From Desulfuromonadaceae bacterium (GTDB lineage Bacteria; Desulfobacterota; Desulfuromonadia; Geobacterales; Pseudopelobacteraceae), in NCBI GenBank assembly GCA_028683855.1, contig JAQUHA010000003.1:1-64000 (forward strand): 64,000 nucleotides of DNA. The letters run 5' to 3'. The position numbers were made by a program, and so were the translations under genes. Positions 9,387-18,857 of the stretch are shown piece after piece. The notes below the pieces were generated by a model. The model made no database searches and had not been told where the DNA came from. It saw only the letters and a program-made list of their open reading frames with translations. The first letter of the stretch is position 1. Every line of letters starts with the position of its first letter.

Positions 9387-11514
9387 CCAACGCCTTGGCG
9401 ACAGCTCTTCCAAGTTCATTCGCGGGATAAGGCTTTCGTAGAAAACCGCAGGCACCCAGCCTAATACTGTTATCCACAGTACCCTCCTGTTGAAAGCCGG
9501 ATGAGATAAGCACACGGATATCAGGATTAATCTCCAACAGTTTCAACAGGGTTTCTTTCCCACCCATTCTCGGCATAAGCATATCCAGAACAACTAGTGA
9601 AATATTGTCTCTCTCCCTTTCATATATCTCAACTGCCTGAATCCCATCTTCCGCCGTAAAGACAGTGTATCCAAAATCCTCCAGTATTGATCGTCCGAGA
9701 TCACGAAGTATCTCTTCATCATCAACGAGCAGTATGCCCCCGGAACCGGATTTATCTGTTTCAATTGAGTCGGTATCAAGCTGTTTATCAGTTGATAGCG
9801 GAAGATATAATTTAAAGACAGTTCCTACCCCTGGTTGACTGTATATATTAATACAGCCTTCGTGCTCTGTTATGGTTCCGTATACTGCAGCTAAACCGAG
9901 TCCGGTCCCTTTTCCCACCTCTTTTGTAGTAAAAAACGGTTCAAAGATATGTTGAATGGTATCTTTTGTCATTCCGCTACCGGAGTCAGTGACCGTAATT
10001 TCAATATAAGGTCCCGGAGCAATTTTAAAAGTACTAGATTTGCAGTACCCATCGTCTAGGTTAACATTAGTGGTCGTATAGGTAATAACGCCACCATCAT
10101 GCATCGCGTCGCGGGCATTTACTCCAAGGTTAAGAAGGGCATTCTGCAATAGAGCGGGATCGCCATTTACATAACAGTTTTTTGCCAACAGGCGGGTTTC
10201 AAGAGTAATATTCTTATCAATTGTTCGCTCCAGGAGCGATATCATATCCTGAATTGTTTTATCAATATTAAGGAGAACAACGTTTTTATAACCATTGCGC
10301 GAAAAAGCGAGTAATTGACCGGTCAACTCTGCTGAACGATTAGCAGCCTGCTGAATGGTTCCGAGAAGTTTATTAGCTGCTGGAATTTCCGTAAGGTATC
10401 GTTCCATCATTTCAGCGGAACCAATTATGGCAGTCAGCATATTGTTAAAGTCATGGGCAACGCCCCCGGCTAACTGCCCGATTACTTCCATTTTCTGGGT
10501 CTGCCTGATTTGATTTTCCATCCTCTTCTGTTCGGTAACATCCAGAAAAACTATTAACATACATCTTTCGTTTTTATAGTCCATTAACGTGCCGTACAGG
10601 TCCACAAAACGCTTTTCTCCTGAGAACGTCTTGATTACGGTGTTGAAATGAGAGACTTCATTCTGACTGTTCATCTGCTTGAAAAAACGGACTTTATCGT
10701 CAATATCCAGCCACAAGCCAAGATCATCACCCGTTTTACCGATTGCAAAATCATTCTTATAGCCAAAATTTTCACTGAAAGTATTATTGATTTCATAAAT
10801 CAATCCGTTACTGAACGAAGAGATAACAATAGAGATAGGTGACAAATCAAACACTTTCTGTAGTGTCATATTTGATTCTTTGAGTAGTAGCTGACCGGTT
10901 TCATACTCTTCAATCTGTACTCGCAACATCTCCTCTGTAGCAAGCAGTTGATTGTGTGTATCTTCAAATTCGGTAATCTTGTGCCTCAGAATATCCTGAA
11001 CAACCTCCATTTCGACATTTTTGCGCAACAGCTTCTCGTTTGTCTTTTTAAGCTCTTCTGTGCGCTCCTGAACCTGCAGTTCAAGAAGTTCCTGATTAAA
11101 CCTGAGCTGGTAGCGTTGACGGTAGAGTTCTGCAAAAATTCTTACTTTACTCTGAAGAATTACAGGCTCTATCGGTTTTGCAAGATAGTCTACAGCCCCA
11201 GAATCATAACCTTTAAACTGGAATTGAAGCTCTTTCATGCCGGCAGTCACAAAAATTATCGGGATATTGGATGTCTTAGGGTTCGCTCTCATTAATTCAG
11301 CTGTTTCAAAACCATCCATTCCGGGCATCTGAACATCTAGAAGTACTAATGCGAAATCCTGCTTAAGTGTCTGCAGTAAGGCTTCATTCCCCGAAGAAGC
11401 TGTGAAGAGCTGGTATTCAGGGTTTTCGAGAAGCGACTCAAGCGAAAGAAGATTCTCCGGTCTATCATCAACTAATAAAAATGGAATCGAAGCCGGCAGA
11501 GCTTTATATATCAT
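9379..11514 (-). CDS. Soluble hybrid histidine kinase (REC-coil-PAS-HK-REC)
   Basis: 711 residues with no membrane segment. The N-terminal receiver (about 10-130, D60 in LLDVQMPGMDG) is followed by a coiled coil (135-235) and a PAS domain (about 235-345). The kinase core has an HDFNNMLTAIIG H box, NLGVNARD, DSGSGM and GTGLGL, and a second receiver has its Asp in VVLDMLMPRMGG. Having receivers at both ends suggests it takes a phosphoryl group or signal from another kinase and passes it on. Its first receiver closely resembles that of the REC-GGDEF protein at the start of the island. The start overlaps the end of the CheB gene by 4 bases. Confidence 0.86.
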   Translation of the reverse strand: MIYKALPASIPFLLVDDRPENLLSLESLLENPEYQLFTASSGNEALLQTLKQDFALVLLDVQMPGMDGFETAELMRANPKTSNIPIIFVTAGMKELQFQFKGYDSGAVDYLAKPIEPVILQSKVRIFAELYRQRYQLRFNQELLELQVQERTEELKKTNEKLLRKNVEMEVVQDILRHKITEFEDTHNQLLATEEMLRVQIEEYETGQLLLKESNMTLQKVFDLSPISIVISSFSNGLIYEINNTFSENFGYKNDFAIGKTGDDLGLWLDIDDKVRFFKQMNSQNEVSHFNTVIKTFSGEKRFVDLYGTLMDYKNERCMLIVFLDVTEQKRMENQIRQTQKMEVIGQLAGGVAHDFNNMLTAIIGSAEMMERYLTEIPAANKLLGTIQQAANRSAELTGQLLAFSRNGYKNVVLLNIDKTIQDMISLLERTIDKNITLETRLLAKNCYVNGDPALLQNALLNLGVNARDAMHDGGVITYTTTNVNLDDGYCKSSTFKIAPGPYIEITVTDSGSGMTKDTIQHIFEPFFTTKEVGKGTGLGLAAVYGTITEHEGCINIYSQPGVGTVFKLYLPLSTDKQLDTDSIETDKSGSGGILLVDDEEILRDLGRSILEDFGYTVFTAEDGIQAVEIYERERDNISLVVLDMLMPRMGGKETLLKLLEINPDIRVLISSGFQQEGTVDNSIRLGACGFLRKPYPANELGRAVAKALEK

Positions 11515-12101
11515 AATTTGCCCTCAACAATATTGTGCAGAAGCTCAGGAATATTTTTCAGACATACAACGTAATCAGCTTTCAGCAACTGCAACGCACT
11601 TTTCGGCATAGAATCCATCTCAGCATCGACCGGATCCTGTACAATTACAGTCCCACCTCTATTCTTAATTTTCAACATTCCTTTACTTCCGTCGTTCCCC
11701 GCTCCGGTCAGAAGTATGCCTATAAGAGTTTTGTTGTATACATCCGCTGCAGATTCAAAAAGAACATCTACTGATGGTCGTGCAAAATTAACAGGTGAAT
11801 CGATTGAAAACGCTATGGTAGAGTCCCGTTCCAGGAGAAGATGATAATTGGCAGGAGCCAGATAAACAGTGCCCGGCATGATCAGCTCCCCTTCATTAGC
11901 CTCTTTGACATGGATAGAGCAGAGGGTATCTAATAAAACGGCTAATCCGTCATCAGAATCAGGCGAAATGTGTGAAACAACAAGTATCGGGAGTGGAAAA
12001 TCAGTCGGCAAACCTCCAAGAAGTTTTTTGAGAGCCGTAACTCCACCGGTAGAAACACCAATTACAATGGCTTTGAAAGTTTTACCACTATTTCTTTGCA
12101 T
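11511..12101 (-). CDS. CheB-type methylesterase domain protein
   Basis: 196 residues: only the CheB catalytic domain, without the usual N-terminal receiver. The catalytic triad is complete: S17 in GVSTGG, H44 in SHISP and D137 in GAGNDGS. CheB enzymes hydrolyse methyl-glutamate, and deamidate glutamine, on chemoreceptors. No chemoreceptor, CheA or CheW is present in the window, so the substrate is open; one of the HAMP or coiled-coil proteins beside it is a possibility. It overlaps the 3' end of cheR by 14 bases, so the two are probably made together. Without a receiver, activity is not under direct phosphorylation control. Confidence 0.88.
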   Translation of the reverse strand: MQRNSGKTFKAIVIGVSTGGVTALKKLLGGLPTDFPLPILVVSHISPDSDDGLAVLLDTLCSIHVKEANEGELIMPGTVYLAPANYHLLLERDSTIAFSIDSPVNFARPSVDVLFESAADVYNKTLIGILLTGAGNDGSKGMLKIKNRGGTVIVQDPVDAEMDSMPKSALQLLKADYVVCLKNIPELLHNIVEGKL

Positions 12102-12930
12102 ATCTTTTACGATAAATCTGCATTCGAGGAACTATGGTCTCATACTGACTTGATATATTCCTGTTATCAAGTGTCTCCTTGGTTCCAAGACAGAGAAAAC
12201 CGCCTGTTATAAGGCTGCTGTCAAAAAGAGCGAGAACACGTTCCTTAAGCGGTTGCTTGAAATAAATCATGACATTTCGGCAGAGTATCATATTCATCTC
12301 TCCGAAATCCGCATCCACAGCCAGACTATGTGCCGCAAAGACAATGTTTTCCCGCAAATTGGCGGATAGAATTGCATGGTCGTAACGGGCAGTATAGTAA
12401 TCTGAGAACGAACCTGTACCCCCGGCGTTCTGATAATTTCTGGTAAAATGCTGCAGTTCCTGCAGTGGGTATATACCCCCCTGAGCCTTTTGAATCACCT
12501 CTTCATTGATATCCGTGGCATATATACGGAAGCGCCCCTGTAACCCCTCCTCAATAAGCAGTATAGCCATAGAGTAGGCTTCCTCACCCGAAGCACATCC
12601 TGCGTGCCATATTTTGACAAAAGGGTAGGTTTTGAGATAAGGCACAATATGTTCTCTTATCGCTTTAAAAAAAGAAGGATCTCGGAACATCTCGGAAACA
12701 TTCACTGTAATACCACGAAGCAGCGTTTCAAAAAGAGCTCTATCACGCAGCAGCTGTGACTGAGCGAGTGATATTGTTGCAAAGCCGGAAGTGGAAAGCC
12801 ACTGATTCAATCTACGACGGAGAGATGCTTCAGAATAATCCCTGAAATCGTGACCATAAACCTGAAAGAGACCTTCCATTAGCAGCTTTATTTCAATGTC
12901 TGATATTTCGTCACCGGTCATCTGCGTCAT
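12088..12930 (-). CDS. CheR-type protein methyltransferase
   Basis: 280 residues, a full-length CheR. It uses S-adenosylmethionine to methylate glutamates on receptors. The N-terminal all-alpha domain (about 10-80) is followed by NVSEMFRDP, the SAM loop GCASGEEAYS, ATDIN, and LCRNVMIYF. It pairs with the CheB gene downstream (14-base overlap) and overlaps the upstream HAMP-GAF gene by 4 bases (ATGA), so translation is coupled to that possible substrate. No TPR extension and no chemotaxis kinase genes are nearby. Confidence 0.9.
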   Translation of the reverse strand: MTQMTGDEISDIEIKLLMEGLFQVYGHDFRDYSEASLRRRLNQWLSTSGFATISLAQSQLLRDRALFETLLRGITVNVSEMFRDPSFFKAIREHIVPYLKTYPFVKIWHAGCASGEEAYSMAILLIEEGLQGRFRIYATDINEEVIQKAQGGIYPLQELQHFTRNYQNAGGTGSFSDYYTARYDHAILSANLRENIVFAAHSLAVDADFGEMNMILCRNVMIYFKQPLKERVLALFDSSLITGGFLCLGTKETLDNRNISSQYETIVPRMQIYRKRYAKK

Positions 12931-14237
12931 GCCTTTCGCATCTCTTCTGCAACACGTGTTCTCTCCAGTAACTCCTCATTTGTCTGCTGTAACTCCTCCT
13001 GCTGCACACGCAACTCTTCAGCCTGACTCTGCGTCTGTTCAAGAAGTTCATTAATAAGCTGCCGTGCACGGTTTGCGTTTAAGGCAATAGCAATACCTTC
13101 AAGAGTCTGTTTTAAAAACATATCATCTTTGCTGTTGAACTGCCTGAAACTTCCCAATTCAAGAACACCTGTAAGCTTATCATTGTGTATAATCGGCATT
13201 ATAGTGATACTTGCCGGGTCAGAACTCCCCATGGAAGATGTAATAGGAAGATAGCCGGATGGAACAGAATTTAGGGTAATAGCTTTTCGTTCAAGTGCCA
13301 CCTGACCGGGCAGACCTTCACCAAGATGTAATCCGTTCTTCAGACGTTCCGAATTGGCAGATGCATAGGTAGAAATGGGGTAAAGCATTTTATCAATTTC
13401 GTCATATCTATACAGAATGCCTGTTCCTGCATCGATAAATTCGGCAATAAACGCAAGAGTCCTGTCAGCAAGTTCTGTTAAATCCTGTTCTTCTCTCAGA
13501 ATCATGTTGATATCATTTAAACCGCTCTTTACCCATAAATCGATTTTTTGCCACTCCTCCAACTCATTATTACGGGTTTCAGTCTTGTCTATAAACTCCT
13601 TAAGATTGGCAGAGACCTTGTTTAAAGCCTTGCCTAGCGAAGCAATTTCATCATGTCCATCTGTATTTACTACAACTGACAGTTCCCCGTTTGACAGTTT
13701 TTCCGATAATTTCTCCATATCCACTATTCTGTTTATTACCACCTTTTCGCTAAGGGTCTTCATGCAGAATATAAAAATGTTAATTGTTGCAAAGATACTT
13801 AAAACAATAATAGTAAGGCTGTTTCGCAGGTTAGAGTCAAGGGTTGAACGATTAAAGCCAATCTTTAATACACCGAGATTATTACCATTCTCCTCAGAAA
13901 TATTTTTAGATATATTAATAAATGACGGAGCAATAACAGTAGATGTCTTTGTTAATGGCTCTCCTTTTGAATCGTAGAAAACGGCATAATCCACTTCGGG
14001 ATCCTTCTTGATTTCCTGCACAAGCGTATCAAGATCGAAATACTCGAAATTCATATATGATGTCAGACTTATTTTTGAAATAAAATCTGCTGTTGAATTT
14101 GCCTTGTTGTTAAGAATTAAATGTATGGTCGAGTAGCTGTTTATAGACAGAAACATTCCTAACAGCGAGAGAAGCAATACCGTCAGAAAAAGTGTCGGAA
14201 GCATGAATTTGCTACGAATAGACTTTAACGATAACAA
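12927..14237 (-). CDS. Membrane HAMP-GAF-coiled-coil protein lacking a kinase domain
   Basis: About 437 residues. An N-terminal helix, a periplasmic sensor region of about 110 residues, a second helix, a HAMP domain, a GAF domain (about 230-400) and a C-terminal coiled coil. It ends just after the segment QQEELQQTNEELLERTR. In the large hybrid kinase of this island the same segment leads into HisKA; here the protein stops, so it has no catalytic part. The frame can start at GTG 14246, but TTG 14237 has AGAGG at 8-nt spacing and is preferred. The stop overlaps the cheR start (ATGA). It may be a receptor or adaptor, and perhaps the CheR/CheB substrate. Confidence 0.72.
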   Translation of the reverse strand: MLSLKSIRSKFMLPTLFLTVLLLSLLGMFLSINSYSTIHLILNNKANSTADFISKISLTSYMNFEYFDLDTLVQEIKKDPEVDYAVFYDSKGEPLTKTSTVIAPSFINISKNISEENGNNLGVLKIGFNRSTLDSNLRNSLTIIVLSIFATINIFIFCMKTLSEKVVINRIVDMEKLSEKLSNGELSVVVNTDGHDEIASLGKALNKVSANLKEFIDKTETRNNELEEWQKIDLWVKSGLNDINMILREEQDLTELADRTLAFIAEFIDAGTGILYRYDEIDKMLYPISTYASANSERLKNGLHLGEGLPGQVALERKAITLNSVPSGYLPITSSMGSSDPASITIMPIIHNDKLTGVLELGSFRQFNSKDDMFLKQTLEGIAIALNANRARQLINELLEQTQSQAEELRVQQEELQQTNEELLERTRVAEEMRKA

Positions 14238-14278
14238 TGTGATCACCTCTGAGGTTTTTTAAAAACCACCAAAAATAT

Positions 14279-15136
14279 TTAAAAAACGAAGTTAAATGAT
14301 TTTGTAACTCCTGCTTCTTTCAGCAGAAGCAGTGTATGTTTAAAGTCTGTACGCGTTGTCGGGATATAACCCTGAATAAGTAGATTTACCTTAACTTTGC
14401 GAGCCTCCGGCGAAACATCGTTTTTAAGAGCAAGTAGTATTTCTGCGAGAGCAGCCGATTTATCCGAATCCATTTTTTTAGAAACTATCAGACACATCTC
14501 CGGATTCTCATCAGTATCCTCACCTGTTTTCACAAGTCCCGGATAATTAGCCCTGTCTTTTTCCCAGACAAGATTCTTGATAATTCCCACATCAGCGGCA
14601 CCTCTCGAAAGTGCATCCAGTGCGGCACTGTGAGAAACTGACATCTCAATTTCAGAGTTGACTGTTTTTATGTTTTTAATAGAGCGATAATAGAACTCTC
14701 CGGCAGAAGCTAGAGGTGTAAATATAACCCGTTTGCCTCTGAAATATTCAGCATCACCTGTAAATTTTTCATCCCCCCTGCGTGTAACTACAACAGCATG
14801 ATATGTGCTTGTGCCGTCTTTAGCAATCGGGCGAACCAACGGTTCTGCAAGCTCTTTTATAATCATGCATCCGGCAACTCCAGAGCCACTGAACATAGCA
14901 TCGGCTGTGCCGTTGGCAAACATTCTGGCTGCATCTGAATATCCCGGAGCCGTAGTAATAGTTGCATCAAATCCACGTTTTTTCAGATAGGTGAGAAGCG
15001 GTCGGTATTTTTTTGCAACACCCTTTTGATCCTGCATAATCAGGATTTTAAATTCTCTGGCTTCGACAGAGTTAGTTAGTGAAATAACGGAAATAACAGA
15101 TAGCAGGACAGCAATCAGTAGTATGTTTATTCTCAT
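14279..15136 (-). CDS. PhnD-like periplasmic substrate-binding protein
   Basis: About 285 residues from the preferred ATG at 15136, which has AGGAGA upstream and opens a clean signal peptide (MRINILLIAVLLSVISV, cleavage after VEA). The mature part has the phosphate/phosphonate (PhnD/SsuA/TorT-like) binding fold: KILIMQDQKGVAKKYRPLL, FANGTADAMFSGSG, and FRGKRVIFTPLASAG followed by a serine. No ABC permease or ATPase is nearby. Its place between sensor proteins suggests ligand sensing rather than transport. The ligand cannot be read from the sequence. Confidence 0.8.
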   Translation of the reverse strand: MRINILLIAVLLSVISVISLTNSVEAREFKILIMQDQKGVAKKYRPLLTYLKKRGFDATITTAPGYSDAARMFANGTADAMFSGSGVAGCMIIKELAEPLVRPIAKDGTSTYHAVVVTRRGDEKFTGDAEYFRGKRVIFTPLASAGEFYYRSIKNIKTVNSEIEMSVSHSAALDALSRGAADVGIIKNLVWEKDRANYPGLVKTGEDTDENPEMCLIVSKKMDSDKSAALAEILLALKNDVSPEARKVKVNLLIQGYIPTTRTDFKHTLLLLKEAGVTKSFNFVF

Positions 15137-15206
15137 AGCCGAATTCTCCTGTTTTTTAGAAGCGGTAAGAAACATTTAAAACAGTTGTCGGGTTATCCGC
15201 AAAATT

Positions 15207-18200
15207 CTATCCAGCTTTGTAAAGCCATACGCGCAGTAAAGAAAAAAGCTTTTCAATATCAACAGGTTTTGGAATGTAGTCGTTTGCACCAGCCTTTAAA
15301 CACTCCTCACGATCCCCCTTCATAGCCTTGGCAGTGAGCGCTATTATCGGTAATTTGTGAAAACGGGGATCATTTCTGATACTGCGCATCGCCTCATAGC
15401 CATCCATCTCAGGCATCATTATATCCATAAGCACCAGATCAATATCGGTATGTTCATCCAGGCAGCGCAGAGCTTCGTGCCCATTTTCAGCCTCGTAAAT
15501 ATGCATATTTTTTTCTGACAATGCACTCGAAAGTGAGAAAATATTCCGCATATCATCATCAACTATAAGTATTTTTTTACCTTCTAACATTGCCTCTTTA
15601 TCAAGCGCCGCCCTTATCATCTGCTGTTTGCCCGGGTCAAGCGAAGTTTCTACCAGATGCAGAAAGAGCGTTACCTCATTCAAAAGTCGTTCGGGACTTT
15701 TAGCGCCTTTTATAATGATACTTTCAGCATAGTGGTGAAGACGTTTTTCCTCAGAATGGGTAAGCTCTCTACCAGTATGAATAATTACCGGAATCCGACG
15801 TTCAGGATCCAGTTTTTTCAACCCTTCCAGAAGTTCAAATGCACCCATATCTGCAAGTCCGAGATCGAGAACAATGCAGTCAAAGGTCTCTTTTGTCAGC
15901 AACTCAATTGCTTTTGCTCCGGTATCAGCAACTGTAATACTGACATTCCTAGCCTCCAGGAGTGCCACCATGGCAGTAGCCTGATCTTTATCGTCTTCAA
16001 CAATAAGCAGCATTTTCATACTCTTTTCAATAGCTGACTCAAGAGTGTCAAAAACCGAATCCAGCTGTTCGCTTGAGACAGGTTTTGTTGTGTAGCCAAC
16101 CGCCCCCATTCCCATAGCTTTCTGGCGATCCTCAAGACAGGTAATGAAGTGAACAGGAATATGACGGGTTTTAGGATTATCTTTAAGAGAGCGCATAACC
16201 CCCCAACCATCAATATGCGGGAGCATTACATCCAGAATAATTGCACTCGGTTGATACTGCTCTGCCATAGCAATACCGTTCTCGCCATCTACTGCAGCCA
16301 TAGCGGCAAAGCCGTGACTGCGAACCATCTCCAGTAAAACCGACGCAAACGTCAGATCGTCCTCAATAATCAGTATGCTTTTTGTCCCGTGATTAATGCT
16401 GTCACGATCGTCCTTAAGAGGAGAGGGGAGGGGATCAAAGGTTTTTACAGGAGTTGTTGAGTCACTTAATGTAGGGATATTTTCGGGTTTCTGGTTTACT
16501 ATAACCGGAGCAGTCTCTTTTACAGCGATATTAGTATGCTCGATTGGAAGATAAAGTGTAAAAATACTTCCGCTACCCAACTCACTTTTATAAACAATTT
16601 CTCCACCCATTGATCTTGCAAGCTGCCGCGAAATTGAGAGCCCCAGTCCGGTCCCTCCAAAGTTACGACTGGTGCTACCGTCAGCCTGCTGAAAAGCGTT
16701 GAATATAATTGATTGCTTGTCGGGATGAATGCCAATTCCGGTATCGCTGACTTCAAAAGCAACCGCTTTCGAATCAAGAATATTTTCTGAATTCTCCGGT
16801 GTATAAACTCTAAGAGAGAAAGAGCCATTACTGGTAAACTTTGCAGCATTTGAAAGTAGATTCTTTAATATCTGCTGTGTTCTCTGGCTATCGCAATTTA
16901 TTATCTCAGGCATTGACTGATCGAGAGTTATGGTGAAATCGATACCCTTATCCAACGCAACCGGAATGAAAACTGACTGAATCTGCTGGCATATCTCGGA
17001 AATTGAAAACTCATCATAGTTGAAAACGAGTTTACCGGCCTCAATTTTAGATAGATCGAGAATATCATTTATCAGGCTTAGCAGATCACGTCCGGCTCCG
17101 TTAATTGTTGAGGCAAATTCGACCTGTTTTGGGGTAAGGTTGCCTTCACGGTTATCCTTTAAAAGGCTTGAAAGAATCATCATGCTATTGAGCGGTGTTC
17201 TCAGCTCATGCGACATGTTTGCCAGAAACTCTGATTTATAGGCGCTTACCCGCTCAAGTTCATCAGCCTTATTCTTTAGCTCCAGGCTGGCGGCTTCTAT
17301 GTCACGGTTCTTTAAACGAATCTGCTCCCGCTGCTGTTCAAGTATTCTGGCTCGCTCTTCAAGCTCTTCGTTGGTCTGTTGCAGCTCTTCCTGCTGTAGT
17401 CTCAACTTTTCAGTCTGAATTTGAGTCTTATGTAATAGAACATTTACCTTCTGGCGTGCCAGATTTACACTGAAAGCAACCCCGATTGACTCTACCGCCT
17501 TGTTTAAAAAGGCAATATCTTCATCAGTAAACGGATTAAACGAACTGAATTCCAGAATGCCCACGAGATTTGAGTCGTGCAGTACAGGTATAACAAGAAT
17601 AGATGCTGGCTCACCATCCCCTAAACCGGAAGCAATCGGTAGATAACCGGCAGGTGGGTTGTTGAGACATATCATACTTTTTTCAAGTGCTGCCTGACCC
17701 GCAAGCCCCTCGCCAGGTCGTATCTCTGAATTTAGACGCTTACGATGAACAAAGGCATAACTGGCAACAATCTTCAGAAGATCGGTTTTTTCATCAGCCA
17801 GATAGAGAACAGCACTTCCGACGTTAAGGTAATGCGCCAGAAATGACAGGGAATTTTCAGCAAGAAGGGTTGTAGATAAGTCACCGCTTAAAATTTTATT
17901 CAGGTCATTGAGAGCATTTTTCTGTCGGTCTCGTCTGGATTCAAAATCACGGGTATGACGCAGAAAACCTGTCATTTCAGCAAAAGCCTGATCCAGAATG
18001 TATTGAACATGACTCATGCTAACCATGCTTGCCAGGAGTTTTGAAGCTTCATCTTCGCTATCCTGATCAACTTTAAGTGCAAGCGGCTCTGAAAAAACCA
18101 CTTTCTGATCAAGATCTCCGGCGGCAATCGCTGCTACCAAACGCGCTCTTTCGCGTGCCACCGCCTCCTGCTGCTGTACCGCTTCAAGAGAGACTGTTAA

Positions 18201-18857
18201 AGGGGAAACAACACTTCTGGTAATAATAAATGCCATGGAGGCAGCAAGAATTGATGCACCGAAGGCCATAATCAGCATGATAAAGGCGGATGCGTCAGCT
18301 GTCACACTATTAGCTTCAGATATATTTCTGGCATTATTAACCAAATATCTCTGCAGAGTTTCAATAGCGTCAATTTCAGATCGTTCTGCTACAAAAACAT
18401 CATCTGAATTCATGTAAGCAACAGCCATATTATCGTTGTTGGACTTTGCCAGTTCCATTATCCAGCTAACGTGAGGCGAATAAATATCTCTCGCCTTTAC
18501 CATCTGCTCAAATAGTTTTTTTGACTCTGAATCAGGGAGAGTAGCTTCAAGCTTCTTGAATGTATCATCTATTTCGTTGTGAAAAGTCTTTACACGCTTA
18601 AGATAATACTCATTGTCCACCTTTTTGTTTACTAGAATACATTCCCTGAGATTTGAACGTAACCTCTGGAAAGAAGTTGCAATATCGCCAATATACTCCA
18701 AAGGTTTAGCCCCGTTTTGATACATGATGTTATCAGAGGTCTGTATCAGATATATCTGTGAATAACCAAACAGTCCGGTTGCAAATGCAATAAACACCAT
18801 TAAACCAAAGCCAAGCAGTAACTTATTTCGTATTTTCAGGCTTGCGTAAAAGCTCAT
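15207..18857 (-). CDS. Large hybrid histidine kinase with HAMP, GAF and three receivers
   Basis: 1216 residues. TM1 (about 12-32) and a helical periplasmic domain of the four-helix chemoreceptor kind (33-188) are followed by TM2 (189-212), HAMP (213-265), a GAF domain (about 315-468) and a coiled coil (470-540). HisKA has H550 in SHELRTPLN, and the HATPase has an NLLSNAAKF N box, DTGIGI (705-710) and GGTGLGL (734-740). Three receivers follow, with Asp at about 876, 998 and 1145. This is a multistep phosphorelay hub. No HPt domain is seen in the window, so the phosphate exit is unknown. The start overlaps the previous gene by 4 bases. The preceding GAF-coil protein shares its coiled-coil segment and could pair with it. 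Confidence 0.9.
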   Translation of the reverse strand: MSFYASLKIRNKLLLGFGLMVFIAFATGLFGYSQIYLIQTSDNIMYQNGAKPLEYIGDIATSFQRLRSNLRECILVNKKVDNEYYLKRVKTFHNEIDDTFKKLEATLPDSESKKLFEQMVKARDIYSPHVSWIMELAKSNNDNMAVAYMNSDDVFVAERSEIDAIETLQRYLVNNARNISEANSVTADASAFIMLIMAFGASILAASMAFIITRSVVSPLTVSLEAVQQQEAVARERARLVAAIAAGDLDQKVVFSEPLALKVDQDSEDEASKLLASMVSMSHVQYILDQAFAEMTGFLRHTRDFESRRDRQKNALNDLNKILSGDLSTTLLAENSLSFLAHYLNVGSAVLYLADEKTDLLKIVASYAFVHRKRLNSEIRPGEGLAGQAALEKSMICLNNPPAGYLPIASGLGDGEPASILVIPVLHDSNLVGILEFSSFNPFTDEDIAFLNKAVESIGVAFSVNLARQKVNVLLHKTQIQTEKLRLQQEELQQTNEELEERARILEQQREQIRLKNRDIEAASLELKNKADELERVSAYKSEFLANMSHELRTPLNSMMILSSLLKDNREGNLTPKQVEFASTINGAGRDLLSLINDILDLSKIEAGKLVFNYDEFSISEICQQIQSVFIPVALDKGIDFTITLDQSMPEIINCDSQRTQQILKNLLSNAAKFTSNGSFSLRVYTPENSENILDSKAVAFEVSDTGIGIHPDKQSIIFNAFQQADGSTSRNFGGTGLGLSISRQLARSMGGEIVYKSELGSGSIFTLYLPIEHTNIAVKETAPVIVNQKPENIPTLSDSTTPVKTFDPLPSPLKDDRDSINHGTKSILIIEDDLTFASVLLEMVRSHGFAAMAAVDGENGIAMAEQYQPSAIILDVMLPHIDGWGVMRSLKDNPKTRHIPVHFITCLEDRQKAMGMGAVGYTTKPVSSEQLDSVFDTLESAIEKSMKMLLIVEDDKDQATAMVALLEARNVSITVADTGAKAIELLTKETFDCIVLDLGLADMGAFELLEGLKKLDPERRIPVIIHTGRELTHSEEKRLHHYAESIIIKGAKSPERLLNEVTLFLHLVETSLDPGKQQMIRAALDKEAMLEGKKILIVDDDMRNIFSLSSALSEKNMHIYEAENGHEALRCLDEHTDIDLVLMDIMMPEMDGYEAMRSIRNDPRFHKLPIIALTAKAMKGDREECLKAGANDYIPKPVDIEKLFSLLRVWLYKAG

